A DNA stretch of 64,000 nucleotides from Rhodoplanes sp963840055 (GTDB taxonomy: Bacteria > Pseudomonadota > Alphaproteobacteria > Rhizobiales > Xanthobacteraceae): assembly GCA_963840055.1 (NCBI GenBank), contig CAWIXM010000013.1, forward strand, positions 128,258 through 192,257, written 5' to 3'. The position numbers and the translations under genes were made by a program. A model generated the notes under the pieces. The model saw only the letters and a list, made by a program, of their open reading frames with translations. It searched no databases and was not told the DNA's origin. Below, piece by piece: positions 15,873 through 24,322 of the stretch; positions within the stretch are counted from its first letter, which is position 1, and the number at the start of each line of letters is the position of its first letter.

Positions 15873-16953
15873 GCGCCGCGGCGAGCGCGCCGATGATCGC
15901 AATGAGCAGCGCGTCGGCGCGGCGGTAAAGGGCAAGGGCAGCGCGGATGTCCACCGCAGTCGCGTCGCTGCGGCCGTCTCCCATGAACGCATCATCGACA
16001 GAAACGCCGCCATAAACGCGCGGGCCCGCGAGCTTCAGCCCGAGCGCGCCGGCCATCGCCGCTTCGGGATAGCCGGCGTTGGGCGAACGATGACGCGGCG
16101 CGTCACGGCGTATCGCCTGCCGTGCATTTGCGACAGACGCGCCAAACGTGAGAGCGGCCGCCGCCGCGAGGAGCAAAGAAGAGAGCCGCGAAGCGGGCAG
16201 GTTGAGCAGATCATCGAGCCGCGCCGCCGCCCAGCCAAAGTGTGCATAGCGAGGGGTGCGATGGCCGATCATACTGTCGGCGGTGTTGACGGCCTTGTAG
16301 AGCGCAGCGCCCGGCAGCCCGCCGACGGCGAGCCACAGCGCCGGGGCGACAACGCCATCGGAAAAATTCTCGGCCAAGCTCTCGATCGCGGCGCGGGCGA
16401 CGCCTGCCTCGTCGAGTGCGGCGGTGTCGCGGCCGACGATGTGGGATACGGCGTTGCGCCCGGCCTCCACCCCACCTGTTTCTAGCGTCGCGGCGACGCG
16501 TGCGACATGATCATACAGACTGCGCTGGGCGATGAGGCTGCTCGCTGCGAGCGCAACGGCGATGAATCCGAATGGCAGCAGCAACAGCGCGCTTTGCAGC
16601 ACGAACGCAGATACGCCGACCACGGCGAGCAGAATAAGAAGAGCAAAAACGCCGGGAAGGCGCGAATCTGTCCTACCTTGCTCATCATCGCCGGGTTTGA
16701 CCCGACAATCCGCAGCCCCCTCCCGCGTCGCTCCGATTCGCTCCCTTCCCCGCATGCGGGGGAGGGTAAGGGAGGGGGTCAATGCGCGGCTAAAAGCGGC
16801 CCATGGCGGTCCCGCGCGGTTGAATGCGCGGTCAAGCAGGACGATCAGTTTGCCGATCCAGATCACGGGATGGCCGATTGCGCGCGCGAGCCGATCCGGG
16901 TAACCGACCATCAGCTCAATAATCAGCGCAAAGAAGGCGAGCGCGACGGACAT
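15856..16953 (-). CDS. cobD: adenosylcobinamide-phosphate synthase (CbiB/CobD), with in-frame repeat insertion
   Basis: 365 residues, about 40-50 longer than usual. It opens MSVALAFFALIIELMVGYPD and carries the family motifs HPVIWIGKLIVLLD, ESLAENFSDGVVAPALWLAV, NTADSMIGHRTPRYAHFGWA and RDAPRHRSPNAGYPEAAMAG. It is a membrane protein that attaches aminopropanol (phosphate) to adenosylcobyric acid. The extra length is a stretch around residues 58-100 (RALTPSLTLPRMRGRERIG, then CRVKPGDDE), the translation of a palindromic repeat, placed before a membrane helix. Its ATG overlaps that of cobC (CATG at 16951-16954); its 3' end overlaps cobQ by 17 bases. Confidence 0.92.
   Translation of the reverse strand: MSVALAFFALIIELMVGYPDRLARAIGHPVIWIGKLIVLLDRAFNRAGPPWAAFSRALTPSLTLPRMRGRERIGATREGAADCRVKPGDDEQGRTDSRLPGVFALLILLAVVGVSAFVLQSALLLLPFGFIAVALAASSLIAQRSLYDHVARVAATLETGGVEAGRNAVSHIVGRDTAALDEAGVARAAIESLAENFSDGVVAPALWLAVGGLPGAALYKAVNTADSMIGHRTPRYAHFGWAAARLDDLLNLPASRLSSLLLAAAAALTFGASVANARQAIRRDAPRHRSPNAGYPEAAMAGALGLKLAGPRVYGGVSVDDAFMGDGRSDATAVDIRAALALYRRADALLIAIIGALAAALIALA
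16681..16780. repeat. composite palindromic repeat inside cobD, in frame
   Basis: Contains CGGGT-ttg-ACCCG (16692-16704), CCCTTCCCCGC / GCGGGGGAGGG (16743-16766) and an enclosing pair CCCCCTCCC (16716-16724) / GGGAGGGGG (16771-16779). Translated on the minus strand it gives the SLTLPRMRGRERIG and CRVKPGDDE peptides characteristic of such repeats. The cobD frame stays open. Confidence 0.8.
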
Positions 16954-18088
16954 GGTCTCTCAGGTGGCCGAGCCGCTGGAACATGGCGGCGATCTTTCCG
17001 CCGCGCGCCGCCTGTTTCCCGGCGCGCCCGAACCTTTCATCGACCTCTCCACCGGAATCAATCCTTATCCTTATCCGCTCCCGCACCTGCCTTCGGCGTT
17101 GTTCGAACGCCTGCCGCAGGCCGATGCGCTTGCTCGGCTTGTCGACGCCGCCGCAAAGGCCTATGGCGCGCCGTCGCCCGCCTGCGTCGTCGCCGCGCCC
17201 GGCACGCAAAGCCTGCTGCCTCTCGTCGCCGCGCTCAAGCCTGCAGGTCAAGTTGCGATCCTCGGCCCGACTTACGCCGAGCACGCGCGCGTGGCGAAGC
17301 TTGCCGGTCATCGCGTGATCGAAACGCGCGAGCTGAATGAACTCAGCACCGCCGACCTTGCCATTGTCGTCAACCCGAACAATCCGGACGGCCGCCTGCT
17401 CGCGACGGCTGACTTGCTGGCGCTGGCGGAGAAATTGGGAAGGCGCGCAGGCATCCTCGTCGTCGACGAAGCGTTCATGGATGTCGGACCACATAGCGCC
17501 AGAACCGATCCACACCCCGCTCATTCCCGCGAAAGCGGGAATCCAGCTTTACTCGACGATCCCGGGTCCCCGCCTGCGCGGGGACGAACGGGCCCATTCA
17601 GCATGACCGCGATAAGCGCGGGTCTCGCGCGGGACATTCGGCACGGCAATATCGTCGTGCTGCGCTCGTTCGGCAAATTCTTCGGGCTCGCGGGCGTGCG
17701 GCTCGGCTTTGCAATTGCAGCCGAGGATATCGCGGCGCGACTGCGTGCTTCCCTCGGTCCCTGGGCGGTCTCCGGTCCCGCGATCGCAATCGGCGAGATC
17801 GCGTTGGCGGACAGCGCTTGGATCGAAACGACGCGGGTTCGACTGGCGCAGGCGGCGCAACGCCTCGACCGACTTCTTGCCGGCGCCGGACTTGAGGTGG
17901 TCGGCGGAACGGCGCTGTTCCGGCTGGCGCAAACGCCGGCGGCTGCCGCGCTGTACCAAGAACTCGGCCACGCCGGCATTCTGGTGCGCCGCTTTTCAGA
18001 GCATCCGACTTGGCTCCGCTTCGGCCTGCCTGCCGACGAGCAGCCATGGCAGCGTCTCGCAACTGCGCTTGCTGGCAATGCCCGCTGA
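16952..18088 (+). CDS. cobC: L-threonine-O-3-phosphate decarboxylase / CobC, with in-frame repeat insertion
   Basis: 378 residues, a PLP-dependent class II aminotransferase-fold protein. FIDLSTGINPYPYPLP and EHGGDLSAARRLFPGAP are the CobC/CobD(Salmonella) start; VVNPNNPDGRLL and VVDEAFMDV line the cofactor site; LRSFGKFFGLAGVRLGF holds the PLP lysine (SFGK). It provides the (R)-1-amino-2-propanol phosphate moiety. Between FMDVG and the segment before the PLP lysine lies an extra stretch of about 35 residues (PAHSRESGNPALLDDPG and after) encoded by a palindromic repeat. Divergent from cobD with overlapping start codons. Confidence 0.92.
   Translation: MVSQVAEPLEHGGDLSAARRLFPGAPEPFIDLSTGINPYPYPLPHLPSALFERLPQADALARLVDAAAKAYGAPSPACVVAAPGTQSLLPLVAALKPAGQVAILGPTYAEHARVAKLAGHRVIETRELNELSTADLAIVVNPNNPDGRLLATADLLALAEKLGRRAGILVVDEAFMDVGPHSARTDPHPAHSRESGNPALLDDPGSPPARGRTGPFSMTAISAGLARDIRHGNIVVLRSFGKFFGLAGVRLGFAIAAEDIAARLRASLGPWAVSGPAIAIGEIALADSAWIETTRVRLAQAAQRLDRLLAGAGLEVVGGTALFRLAQTPAAAALYQELGHAGILVRRFSEHPTWLRFGLPADEQPWQRLATALAGNAR
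17516..17590. repeat. palindromic repeat inside cobC, in frame
   Basis: Two hairpins: ATTCCCGC-gaaa-GCGGGAAT (17523-17542) and GTCCCCGC-ctgc-GCGGGGAC (17566-17585). The same unit type occurs at the start of xerC (57388-57452). Translated in the cobC frame it reads HSRESGNPALLDD. Confidence 0.85.
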
Positions 18089-18122
18089 GCGAATTCCGTT
18101 TCAATGGAATCGGAATTCGCTC
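18087..18122. terminator. hairpin directly after cobC, possible terminator
   Basis: GAGCGAATTCCG, 12-base loop, CGGAATTCGCTC: a perfect 12-bp stem that begins in the cobC stop codon. No long T run follows (TCTGTTTGTC), so it is either a weak terminator or another dispersed palindrome. Confidence 0.5.
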
Positions 18123-18140
18123 TGTTTGTCTTGAGTGGTC

Positions 18141-18185
18141 GCATTTTCTGCGACGAACCGGTTCCCACTTCGCCGGAAAATGCTC
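18141..18185. repeat. 45-bp dispersed palindromic repeat, copy A
   Basis: Starts GCATTTTCTGCGACGAACCG and ends CGCCGGAAAATGCTC, with outer arms GCATTTTC / GAAAATGC. An inverted copy with two base differences is at 56251-56295. Confidence 0.8.
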
Positions 18186-18190
18186 TGAGC

Positions 18191-18291
18191 GGTCATTCCG
18201 GGACGGCCCGATGAGGGCCGGGCCCGGAATCCAAGCCCGGCTTGCGAATATGGATTCCGGGTTCGCTGCTTCGCAGCGCCCCGGAATGACG
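18191..18291. repeat. nested palindromic repeat between cobC and mutS
   Basis: Outer arms GTCATTCCGGG (18192-18202) and CCCGGAATGAC (18280-18290); inner arms CCCGGAATCCA (18223-18233) and TGGATTCCGGG (18251-18261). It fills the convergent cobC-mutS gap and may also act as a bidirectional terminator. Confidence 0.75.
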
Positions 18292-18295
18292 CGCC

Positions 18296-21145
18296 TCAAC
18301 TCTGCTTCTTCGCCGTCTGCTTGAGGGCGTAGAGCGCTTCCAGCGCCTGTTTCGGCGACATGTCGTCGGGATTGAGCGAAGCGAGCGCGACGAGCACCGC
18401 GTCAGCCGCGGGGTCAGCGTCGGCTTGCGCCGGTGTCGGCGAGCGCGAAGCGGCGAACAGCGGCAGATCATCGATCAGCCGCTGCGACGGCGATACGCGG
18501 TCCTGCGCTTCCAGTTCGGCGAGGACGAGCTTCGCGCGCTCGATCACCGCAGCGGGGAGGCCGGCGAGCTTGGCCACCTGAATGCCGTAGGAGCGATCGG
18601 CGGCGCCCGCCACCACCTCGTGCAGAAACACGACCTCGCCGTGCCATTCCTTGACCCGCATGGTCGCGTTGAACAGCCGCGGCAGCTTGTGCGCGAGCGC
18701 GGTCAGTTCATGGAAATGGGTGGCGAAAAGCGCGCGGCAACGGTTCTGGTCGTGCAGATGCTCGACCGCGGCCCAAGCGATGGAGAGCCCGTCGAAGGTC
18801 GCGGTGCCGCGTCCGATCTCGTCGAGAATGACCAGCGAGCGCAATCCCGCCTGATTGAGGATCGCTGCGGTCTCCACCATCTCCACCATGAAGGTCGAGC
18901 GCCCGCGCGCGAGATCATCGGCGGCGCCGACGCGCGAGAACAGCCGGTCGAGCGCGCCGATATGCGCCCGTGTCGCCGGAACGAAACTTCCCATCTGCGC
19001 GAGCACGGCGATGAGCGCGTTCTGCCGCAGATAGGTCGATTTGCCCGCCATGTTGGGCCCGGTGACGACGTAGATGCGGCCGGCGGCTTCGCCTGCGGGC
19101 GGGGTGAGATCGCAGTCGTTCGCCACGAACGGCGCGCCGTCCTGCGCGAGCGCCTGCTCGACCACCGGATGGCGTCCACCGCCGATATCAAAAGCAAGAC
19201 TCGCATCGACCTGCGGCCGGACATAGTTGCGCTCGACGGCGCTCATCGCGAGCGCGGCCGCGACGTCGATCACGGCGAGCGCGCGGGCGGCGGCCTTGAT
19301 CGCCTCGGCAGCGGCGACAATCTCGGCGCACAGTCGGTCGAAGCTTTCGAGCTCAAGGCCGAGCGCGCGGTCGGCCGCGCTTGCGATCTTCGCCTCCAGC
19401 TCGCTCAGTTCGGTTGTGGTGAAGCGCACTTGGCCTGCCGTCGTCTGGCGATGGATGAAGGTCGCATTGAGCGGCGCGCTCATCAGCTTGTCGCCATGCT
19501 GCGCGGTCACGTCGACGAAATAGCCGAGCACATTGTTGTGGCGGATCTTCAGGCTGCGGATTCCCGTCGCTTCGGCATAGCGGGCCTGCAGCGCGGCGAT
19601 CACCCGGCGGGCTTCGTCGCGCAGCGCGCGCGTCTCGTCGAGCGCGGGGTCGTAGCCGGCGCGAACAAAGCCGCCGTCGCGCTTGAAGTAAGGCAGCTCG
19701 TCGGCAAGCGCCGCGTCGAGACTGGCGACGAGGGTCGCGTCCGGGCGCTGCAAGGCGGCGATCGCTTGCGCGATCTCGTCCGGGGCGTCGGCGGCGGCGG
19801 ACAGTCGCTTGCCGAGCGCCGCGGCGGTCGCGAGTCCGTCGCGGATCGCGGCGAGGTCGCGCGGGCCGCCGCGTCCGAGCACGAGGCGGGAGAGCGCGCG
19901 CGCAAGGTCGGGCGCCGCGGCGAGGGCCTCGCGCGCCTCGCCGCGCAGCAGCGCATCGGAAACGAACCAGGCGACCGCATCGAGCCGATCGTTGATCGCC
20001 TGCGGATCGGTGAGCGGGGCGGCGAGGCGTTGCGCGAGCAGGCGCGAACCGGCCGCCGTCACCGTGCGGTCGATCGCGGCAATGAGCGAGCCGCGCCGCT
20101 CGCCGGACAGGGTGCGCATCAGTTCGAGATTGGCGCGCGTCGCCGCGTCGATAAGCAGCGTCGCGCCGGCCGCTTCCCGCGCCGGCGGCGACAGTGGCGG
20201 GCGCTTGCCGATCTGCGTGCGTTCCACATAGGTGACGCAGGCCGCCGCCGCGATGAGCTCAAGCCGCGAAAACGCGCCGAACGCCTCGGTGGTCGCCACG
20301 GCGAAATAGGACGCAAGCCGGCGCTCCGCACTCGCGCCGTCGAACACGTCGCGGGGCAACGGCGTGACGGCGGGAAGCGTGCGCAGATAGGGCGCAAGCT
20401 CGGGATCGCCATAGAGCGTATCGGAAACGATCACTTCGCCCGGCTCGATGCGGGCGATCTCGGCGGAAAGGCCGGCGCGGTCGCACTCGGTCAGGCGAAA
20501 CTCGCCAGTCGATATGTCGAGGCAGGCGAGCGCGAACCGCCCGTCGTTATCGGCAGCGGAGGCTTTCGCGCGCGCGATGGCGACGAGATAGTTGTTGCGC
20601 TTGGCGTCGAGGAGCGAGTCTTCGGTGAGCGTGCCGGGGGTGACGAGACGCACGACGTCGCGGCGCACGACCGCCTTTGCTCCCCGCTTCTTCGCCTCCG
20701 CCGGGTCCTCCAATTGTTCGCAGACGGCGACGCGATGGCCGAGGGCGATCAGCCGGTGCAGATATTCGTCGGCGCGCTCGATCGGCACGCCGCACATCGG
20801 GATGTCCTGGCCGAGATGCTTGCCACGCTTGGTCAGCACGATGCCGAGCGCGCGGCTCGCGACCTCGGCGTCGTCGAAGAAGAGCTCGTAGAAATCGCCC
20901 ATCCGGTAGAACAAGAGGCAGTCCGGATTGGCGGCCTTGATCTCGATATATTGCTCCATCATCGGCGTCGCGCGGCCGGCGTCGGCGCCAGATTTGCGCG
21001 GGCTCGCGTCCGGTGGCGCAGCGGCGTCGGCCGGTGCGGGCGTCTCGGGCGGGTCGGTGGGGCGCGCGGCATCCATCGCGCCGAAGGCTAGCAGATGGCG
21101 GGCGACGTTTCTAACGATCGCGACGACCGGATTTCGCTCATTCAT
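18296..21145 (-). CDS. mutS: DNA mismatch repair protein MutS
   Basis: Up to 949 residues. The mismatch-binding F-x-E motif is in LLFYRMGDFYELFFDDAE, followed by the mismatch-recognition domain (GKHLGQDIPMCGVP), lever and clamp regions, and the ABC-type ATPase with GPNMAGKSTYLRQ, FSRVGAADDLARGRSTFMVE and LVILDEIGRGTATFDG. It starts repair by binding mispaired bases. Two starts are possible: ATG 21145, with AAGGA upstream but lying at the edge of a repeat, and ATG 21076 (926 residues), which fits the usual family length better. Monocistronic and convergent with cobC. Confidence 0.95.
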   Translation of the reverse strand: MNERNPVVAIVRNVARHLLAFGAMDAARPTDPPETPAPADAAAPPDASPRKSGADAGRATPMMEQYIEIKAANPDCLLFYRMGDFYELFFDDAEVASRALGIVLTKRGKHLGQDIPMCGVPIERADEYLHRLIALGHRVAVCEQLEDPAEAKKRGAKAVVRRDVVRLVTPGTLTEDSLLDAKRNNYLVAIARAKASAADNDGRFALACLDISTGEFRLTECDRAGLSAEIARIEPGEVIVSDTLYGDPELAPYLRTLPAVTPLPRDVFDGASAERRLASYFAVATTEAFGAFSRLELIAAAACVTYVERTQIGKRPPLSPPAREAAGATLLIDAATRANLELMRTLSGERRGSLIAAIDRTVTAAGSRLLAQRLAAPLTDPQAINDRLDAVAWFVSDALLRGEAREALAAAPDLARALSRLVLGRGGPRDLAAIRDGLATAAALGKRLSAAADAPDEIAQAIAALQRPDATLVASLDAALADELPYFKRDGGFVRAGYDPALDETRALRDEARRVIAALQARYAEATGIRSLKIRHNNVLGYFVDVTAQHGDKLMSAPLNATFIHRQTTAGQVRFTTTELSELEAKIASAADRALGLELESFDRLCAEIVAAAEAIKAAARALAVIDVAAALAMSAVERNYVRPQVDASLAFDIGGGRHPVVEQALAQDGAPFVANDCDLTPPAGEAAGRIYVVTGPNMAGKSTYLRQNALIAVLAQMGSFVPATRAHIGALDRLFSRVGAADDLARGRSTFMVEMVETAAILNQAGLRSLVILDEIGRGTATFDGLSIAWAAVEHLHDQNRCRALFATHFHELTALAHKLPRLFNATMRVKEWHGEVVFLHEVVAGAADRSYGIQVAKLAGLPAAVIERAKLVLAELEAQDRVSPSQRLIDDLPLFAASRSPTPAQADADPAADAVLVALASLNPDDMSPKQALEALYALKQTAKKQS

Positions 21146-21237
21146 CCTTCCCCGCGCAGCGGGGGAGGGGGCCTTTCATCGATGCCAGCCCCCACCACCA
21201 TGCTACGCATGGTCCCCTCCCCCGTTTACGGGGGAGG
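21146..21237. repeat. composite palindromic repeat upstream of mutS
   Basis: Hairpins 21146-21168 (CCTTCCCCGC / GCGGGGGAGG), 21197-21213 (ACCATGC-tac-GCATGGT) and 21216-21237 (CCTCCCCCGT / ACGGGGGAGG). It has the same modules as the element in cobN (8237-8361) in the opposite orientation. Confidence 0.85.
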
Positions 21238-21278
21238 ATTATCGGGGCAGATCGGAGACTTTGCCGCAAAGGATGCCG

Positions 21279-22295
21279 TCACAAGACGAACGTCTTGCCC
21301 GTAATCCTCTCAAGATTTCGGAAACCGATGCGCTCGCGCTCGTCCTTGGTAAGGTCAAGCGAATTGAGGATGCGCAGCGTCTCGCGGATATAGCCCGTCC
21401 CCTTCTCCGGATCGAACGGACAGTCGGAGGCGAACACCACCCGGTCGTGCGGATAGAAAGCGAGCCCGCACACGGTCGCGGCGTCTGAGCCGAACACCGC
21501 CGTGTCGGCGTAGAAATCCTGCTTGAAATAATCGAGCGGCCGCTTGCTCAGGCTGCGCTTGAGCGCCTGATAGTCCTCGTCCGAGGTGCGCACGCCCAAC
21601 TGGTCCCAACCGGGGCCGATGCGGCCTTCGAGCATCGGCACGATGCCGCCGAAATGATGCACGATCAGCTTCAGATTGGGATGGCGGTCGAGCGTCTTGG
21701 AGAAGACAAGCCGCGCCATGGCGGCCGCGGTCTCGTAGGACCAGCCGAACGCCCACCAGATTTCGTACAGCGATTTCGTCTCGGTAAGATAATCCGGATG
21801 ATTGGCGCCGCGTGCGGGATGAATCCACACCGGCTTGCCCAGCCTTTCCATGGCGGCGAAGAACGGCGCAAATTCCGGGCGGTCGAGCGGCTTGCCGTTG
21901 ATGTTGGTGTAGATCTGCACGCCGCAAGCGCCGAGCTCGCCGATTGCGCGCTCGGCCTCGCGGACCGAAGCTTCGGGATTGCCGAGCGCAACCTGTGCGA
22001 CAAAGCCGGGAAACTCGGAGGGGTATTTCGCGATGATCTCAGCAAAGCCGTCATTGATCATGCGCGTCAGATCTTCGCTCCGGTCCGGGCCCACCATGCC
22101 CTCGATCGGCGGCTGGGAATAGGAGAGGATCTGCGCATAGTCCTTGAAATGTCCGACGACCTTCCGCCGCTCGTCGAGATCGACGATGCAGGGAATGTTG
22201 CGCACCCGCTTGCCGATATCTTTGTGGTCGCCCGCGACCAGTATGGTCTCGAAGAATTGCTTCGGGATAAAGTGGGTGTAGGCGTCGATAAACAT
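21279..22295 (-). CDS. amidohydrolase-2 family protein (ACMSD/resorcylate decarboxylase-like)
   Basis: 338 residues of the metal-dependent TIM-barrel family that includes aminocarboxymuconate-semialdehyde and gamma-resorcylate decarboxylases. Candidate metal or active-site residues: H8 in DAYTHFIPK, the His of KPVWIHPARGANHPD, the His pair in LKLIVHHFGGIVPMLEGR and the Asp of VVFASDCPFDPEKGT. The family D-x-H-x-H start appears here as D-A-Y-T-H, so the first His is Tyr. The substrate cannot be told; the aromatic-catabolism setting makes decarboxylation or hydrolysis of an aromatic or ring-cleavage acid plausible. It is followed (gene sense) by mutS, from which it is separated by a repeat. Confidence 0.8.
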   Translation of the reverse strand: MFIDAYTHFIPKQFFETILVAGDHKDIGKRVRNIPCIVDLDERRKVVGHFKDYAQILSYSQPPIEGMVGPDRSEDLTRMINDGFAEIIAKYPSEFPGFVAQVALGNPEASVREAERAIGELGACGVQIYTNINGKPLDRPEFAPFFAAMERLGKPVWIHPARGANHPDYLTETKSLYEIWWAFGWSYETAAAMARLVFSKTLDRHPNLKLIVHHFGGIVPMLEGRIGPGWDQLGVRTSDEDYQALKRSLSKRPLDYFKQDFYADTAVFGSDAATVCGLAFYPHDRVVFASDCPFDPEKGTGYIRETLRILNSLDLTKDERERIGFRNLERITGKTFVL

Positions 22296-22451
22296 AAGCA
22301 GTACTCCTTGTCTCCCTGCGGCTCTTAATGCGCGCCGGATGATTCTTACGGCGAGGCTGTTGTTGGCGCGGCGCGCGCCCGCATCGTCTCCCAGCCGAGC
22401 CAGACGGCGCCGTCGAACATTGTCGGCTGCGCCGGCAAAGCGATCGTTCGG

Positions 22452-24162
22452 TTAGTCGCGACAGATGACATTGATCAGCGCCTGCCTTTGATTGTTGAGG
22501 ACGGCGTCGCGCGCCCGCGCCAATGCCACGGGAAGATCGGCCGGCCGCTCGACGCGCTCGGCGTGCGCGCCCTGGATTCCAGCGAGCGCATCGTAGGCCG
22601 GGCTCGGATCGAGTTCGGCGAGGCCGCGGCCGTCGTCTTCGCCCGCGGCGCCGTCCTTGAACATCGACAGCGTCGCCCGCCGCACCGCGCCATAACGGCT
22701 GTTATTGAAAATAACCGCGAGCACCGGCAGCGCATGCGCCTGCGCCACCCAATGAGCGACGGTGGGATTGCCGAAGAGATACGCGCCGTCCCCTAAGGTT
22801 GCGACGATCAGCTTGTCGGGTGCGGCGAGCTTGGCGCCGAGCGCCGCGCCGAAGCCCCAGCCTAGCCCGCCTGCCGGAACTCGTAGCGAAATAGGTTCCC
22901 GCTTGCTCGCGCGCACAATGATCGAGCATCAGTGGGTACTCGTTGAAAATGATGGCGTCGGCGCCCATCGTCTCGCCGATGACGCGGCTGCAATAAGCGG
23001 GCGAGATGCGATCGCCAGGAGTCGAGTCCTTGGTCAGTTGTGCGCGGCGCGCGCGCATGCGGGCGCTCAGCGTTTCGCGGCGCGCAGCGATTCGTGGCGC
23101 TGTCTTTGGTCGTTCGGCTTCGAGTGCGAGCGTCACGCTGTTCAGCACGGCGACGGCGTCCGCAGCGATGACGAGGTCGGCAGGAAAGCTGCGCATTGGA
23201 TAGCGCGCGAATACCGGGTCCTCGCCGACATGCACGATGCGGCAGCAGCCGGGCGGACGCTGCAGGCTCGGAATCCAGGGGACGTCGGCTTCCAGCACGA
23301 TCACCAGGTCGGCCTCCGATAACAGGCCGCCCAGTTCGGAGCCGAAATGCATGGGATGGCTCGAGCGCAGGCAGACCGTGCGCGCGCTGAGCGACGCCAC
23401 GGGAATAGCGCAGCGTTCCGCCAGTTGCGCGAGCGGCTCAACGGCGGCGGCCGGCAGCGCGCTTGCAATGATCAGCGGGCGTTCGGCGGCTGCGATCCAT
23501 TCGGCAAGCTGGGCAATCGCACGCGGATCCGGATAGGCCGGCGCCGCGATCGGGCGCGGCTCGGTCTGGCCGAGCGGCGCCGCCAGGGTCGCCGACAGGG
23601 GTTCACGCGGCAGCACCAAATAGGCGGGACCGCGCGGGCTGGTCATCGCCACTTCGTAGGCGCGGGCGACGACGTCGCCGATCTGCGCGGGCGTGCGCAG
23701 CTCGTAGTCCCATTTCACCAGCTCCCGCACCATGGAAGCCTGGTCGAACATTTCCTGCGCCCAGTGGATCGGCCGGCTGCGCGACCCGAAGCAGCCTTGC
23801 TCCGTGATCGGAGTGCGTCCGGCCGCGAGGATCACCGGCACGCGGTCGCGACTCAGATTGGCGAGGTTGTTGATGGCGTTGGCGGTGCCGACATTGACAT
23901 GCACCATCACCGCTTGCGGGCGGCCGGTCATCAGATAGGCGCCATGCGCCATCGCGACCGCGAGGTTTTCGTGCGGCACCAGGATCGGGCGCGGCACTTT
24001 GGCGTTGGCTTTCTTGGCCCGGCTGAACGCTTCGATGATCGGCGGGAAGTCGGTTCCCGGATTGGCGAAGAAGAAATCGACGCCGTGATCGGCGAGCGCG
24101 CGCAGAAAAGCTTCGGCGGCAATCGGCGCGCGCTCGCTGTGCGGGGCCGGGTCAAGAGCCAT
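22452..24162 (-). CDS. ThDP-dependent enzyme, acetolactate synthase/benzoylformate decarboxylase type (single-base frameshift)
   Basis: Two overlapping frames make one protein of 569 residues if a single base is removed near 22877-22880 (AGTTCC read as AGTCC). The first frame has the N-terminal ThDP domain with VPHENLAVAMAHGAY (catalytic Glu) and the central domain (PLIIASALPAAAVEPL); the second resumes PAGGLGWGFGAALGAKLAAP with the C-terminal ThDP motif GDGAYLFGN ... IFNNSRYGAVRR. Related to IlvB-like decarboxylases and ligases, not a clear acetolactate synthase; no small subunit is nearby. Lies between an amidohydrolase and iorB, all on the minus strand. As read, the protein would lose its C-terminal cofactor site. 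Confidence 0.85.
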
Positions 24163-24322
24163 CGAAAATTGCCGCGAGCGCGACGATCACAATCCGGTGC
24201 ACTCTATCCTCCCTTGACCGCGCATTAAGGTTCGCGGTTCTTGCCAAGATTAGCTTGATCTTTTGCGCCTCGACAACTGCACGCCGGTGTGGCGGCGGCG
24301 GAAACCTGCAGCTCGCGAGGCA

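Noticed and set aside
1..18090. Absence of cobF, cobB, cobS and cobT as a pathway gap
   Set aside because: The cluster runs off the left edge at cobM and these genes are often elsewhere, so absence in the window says nothing.
18425..21091. 888-residue plus-strand reading frame antisense to mutS
   Set aside because: GC-rich codon shadow; composition is Arg/Gly-rich with no domain, while the minus strand is an unambiguous MutS.
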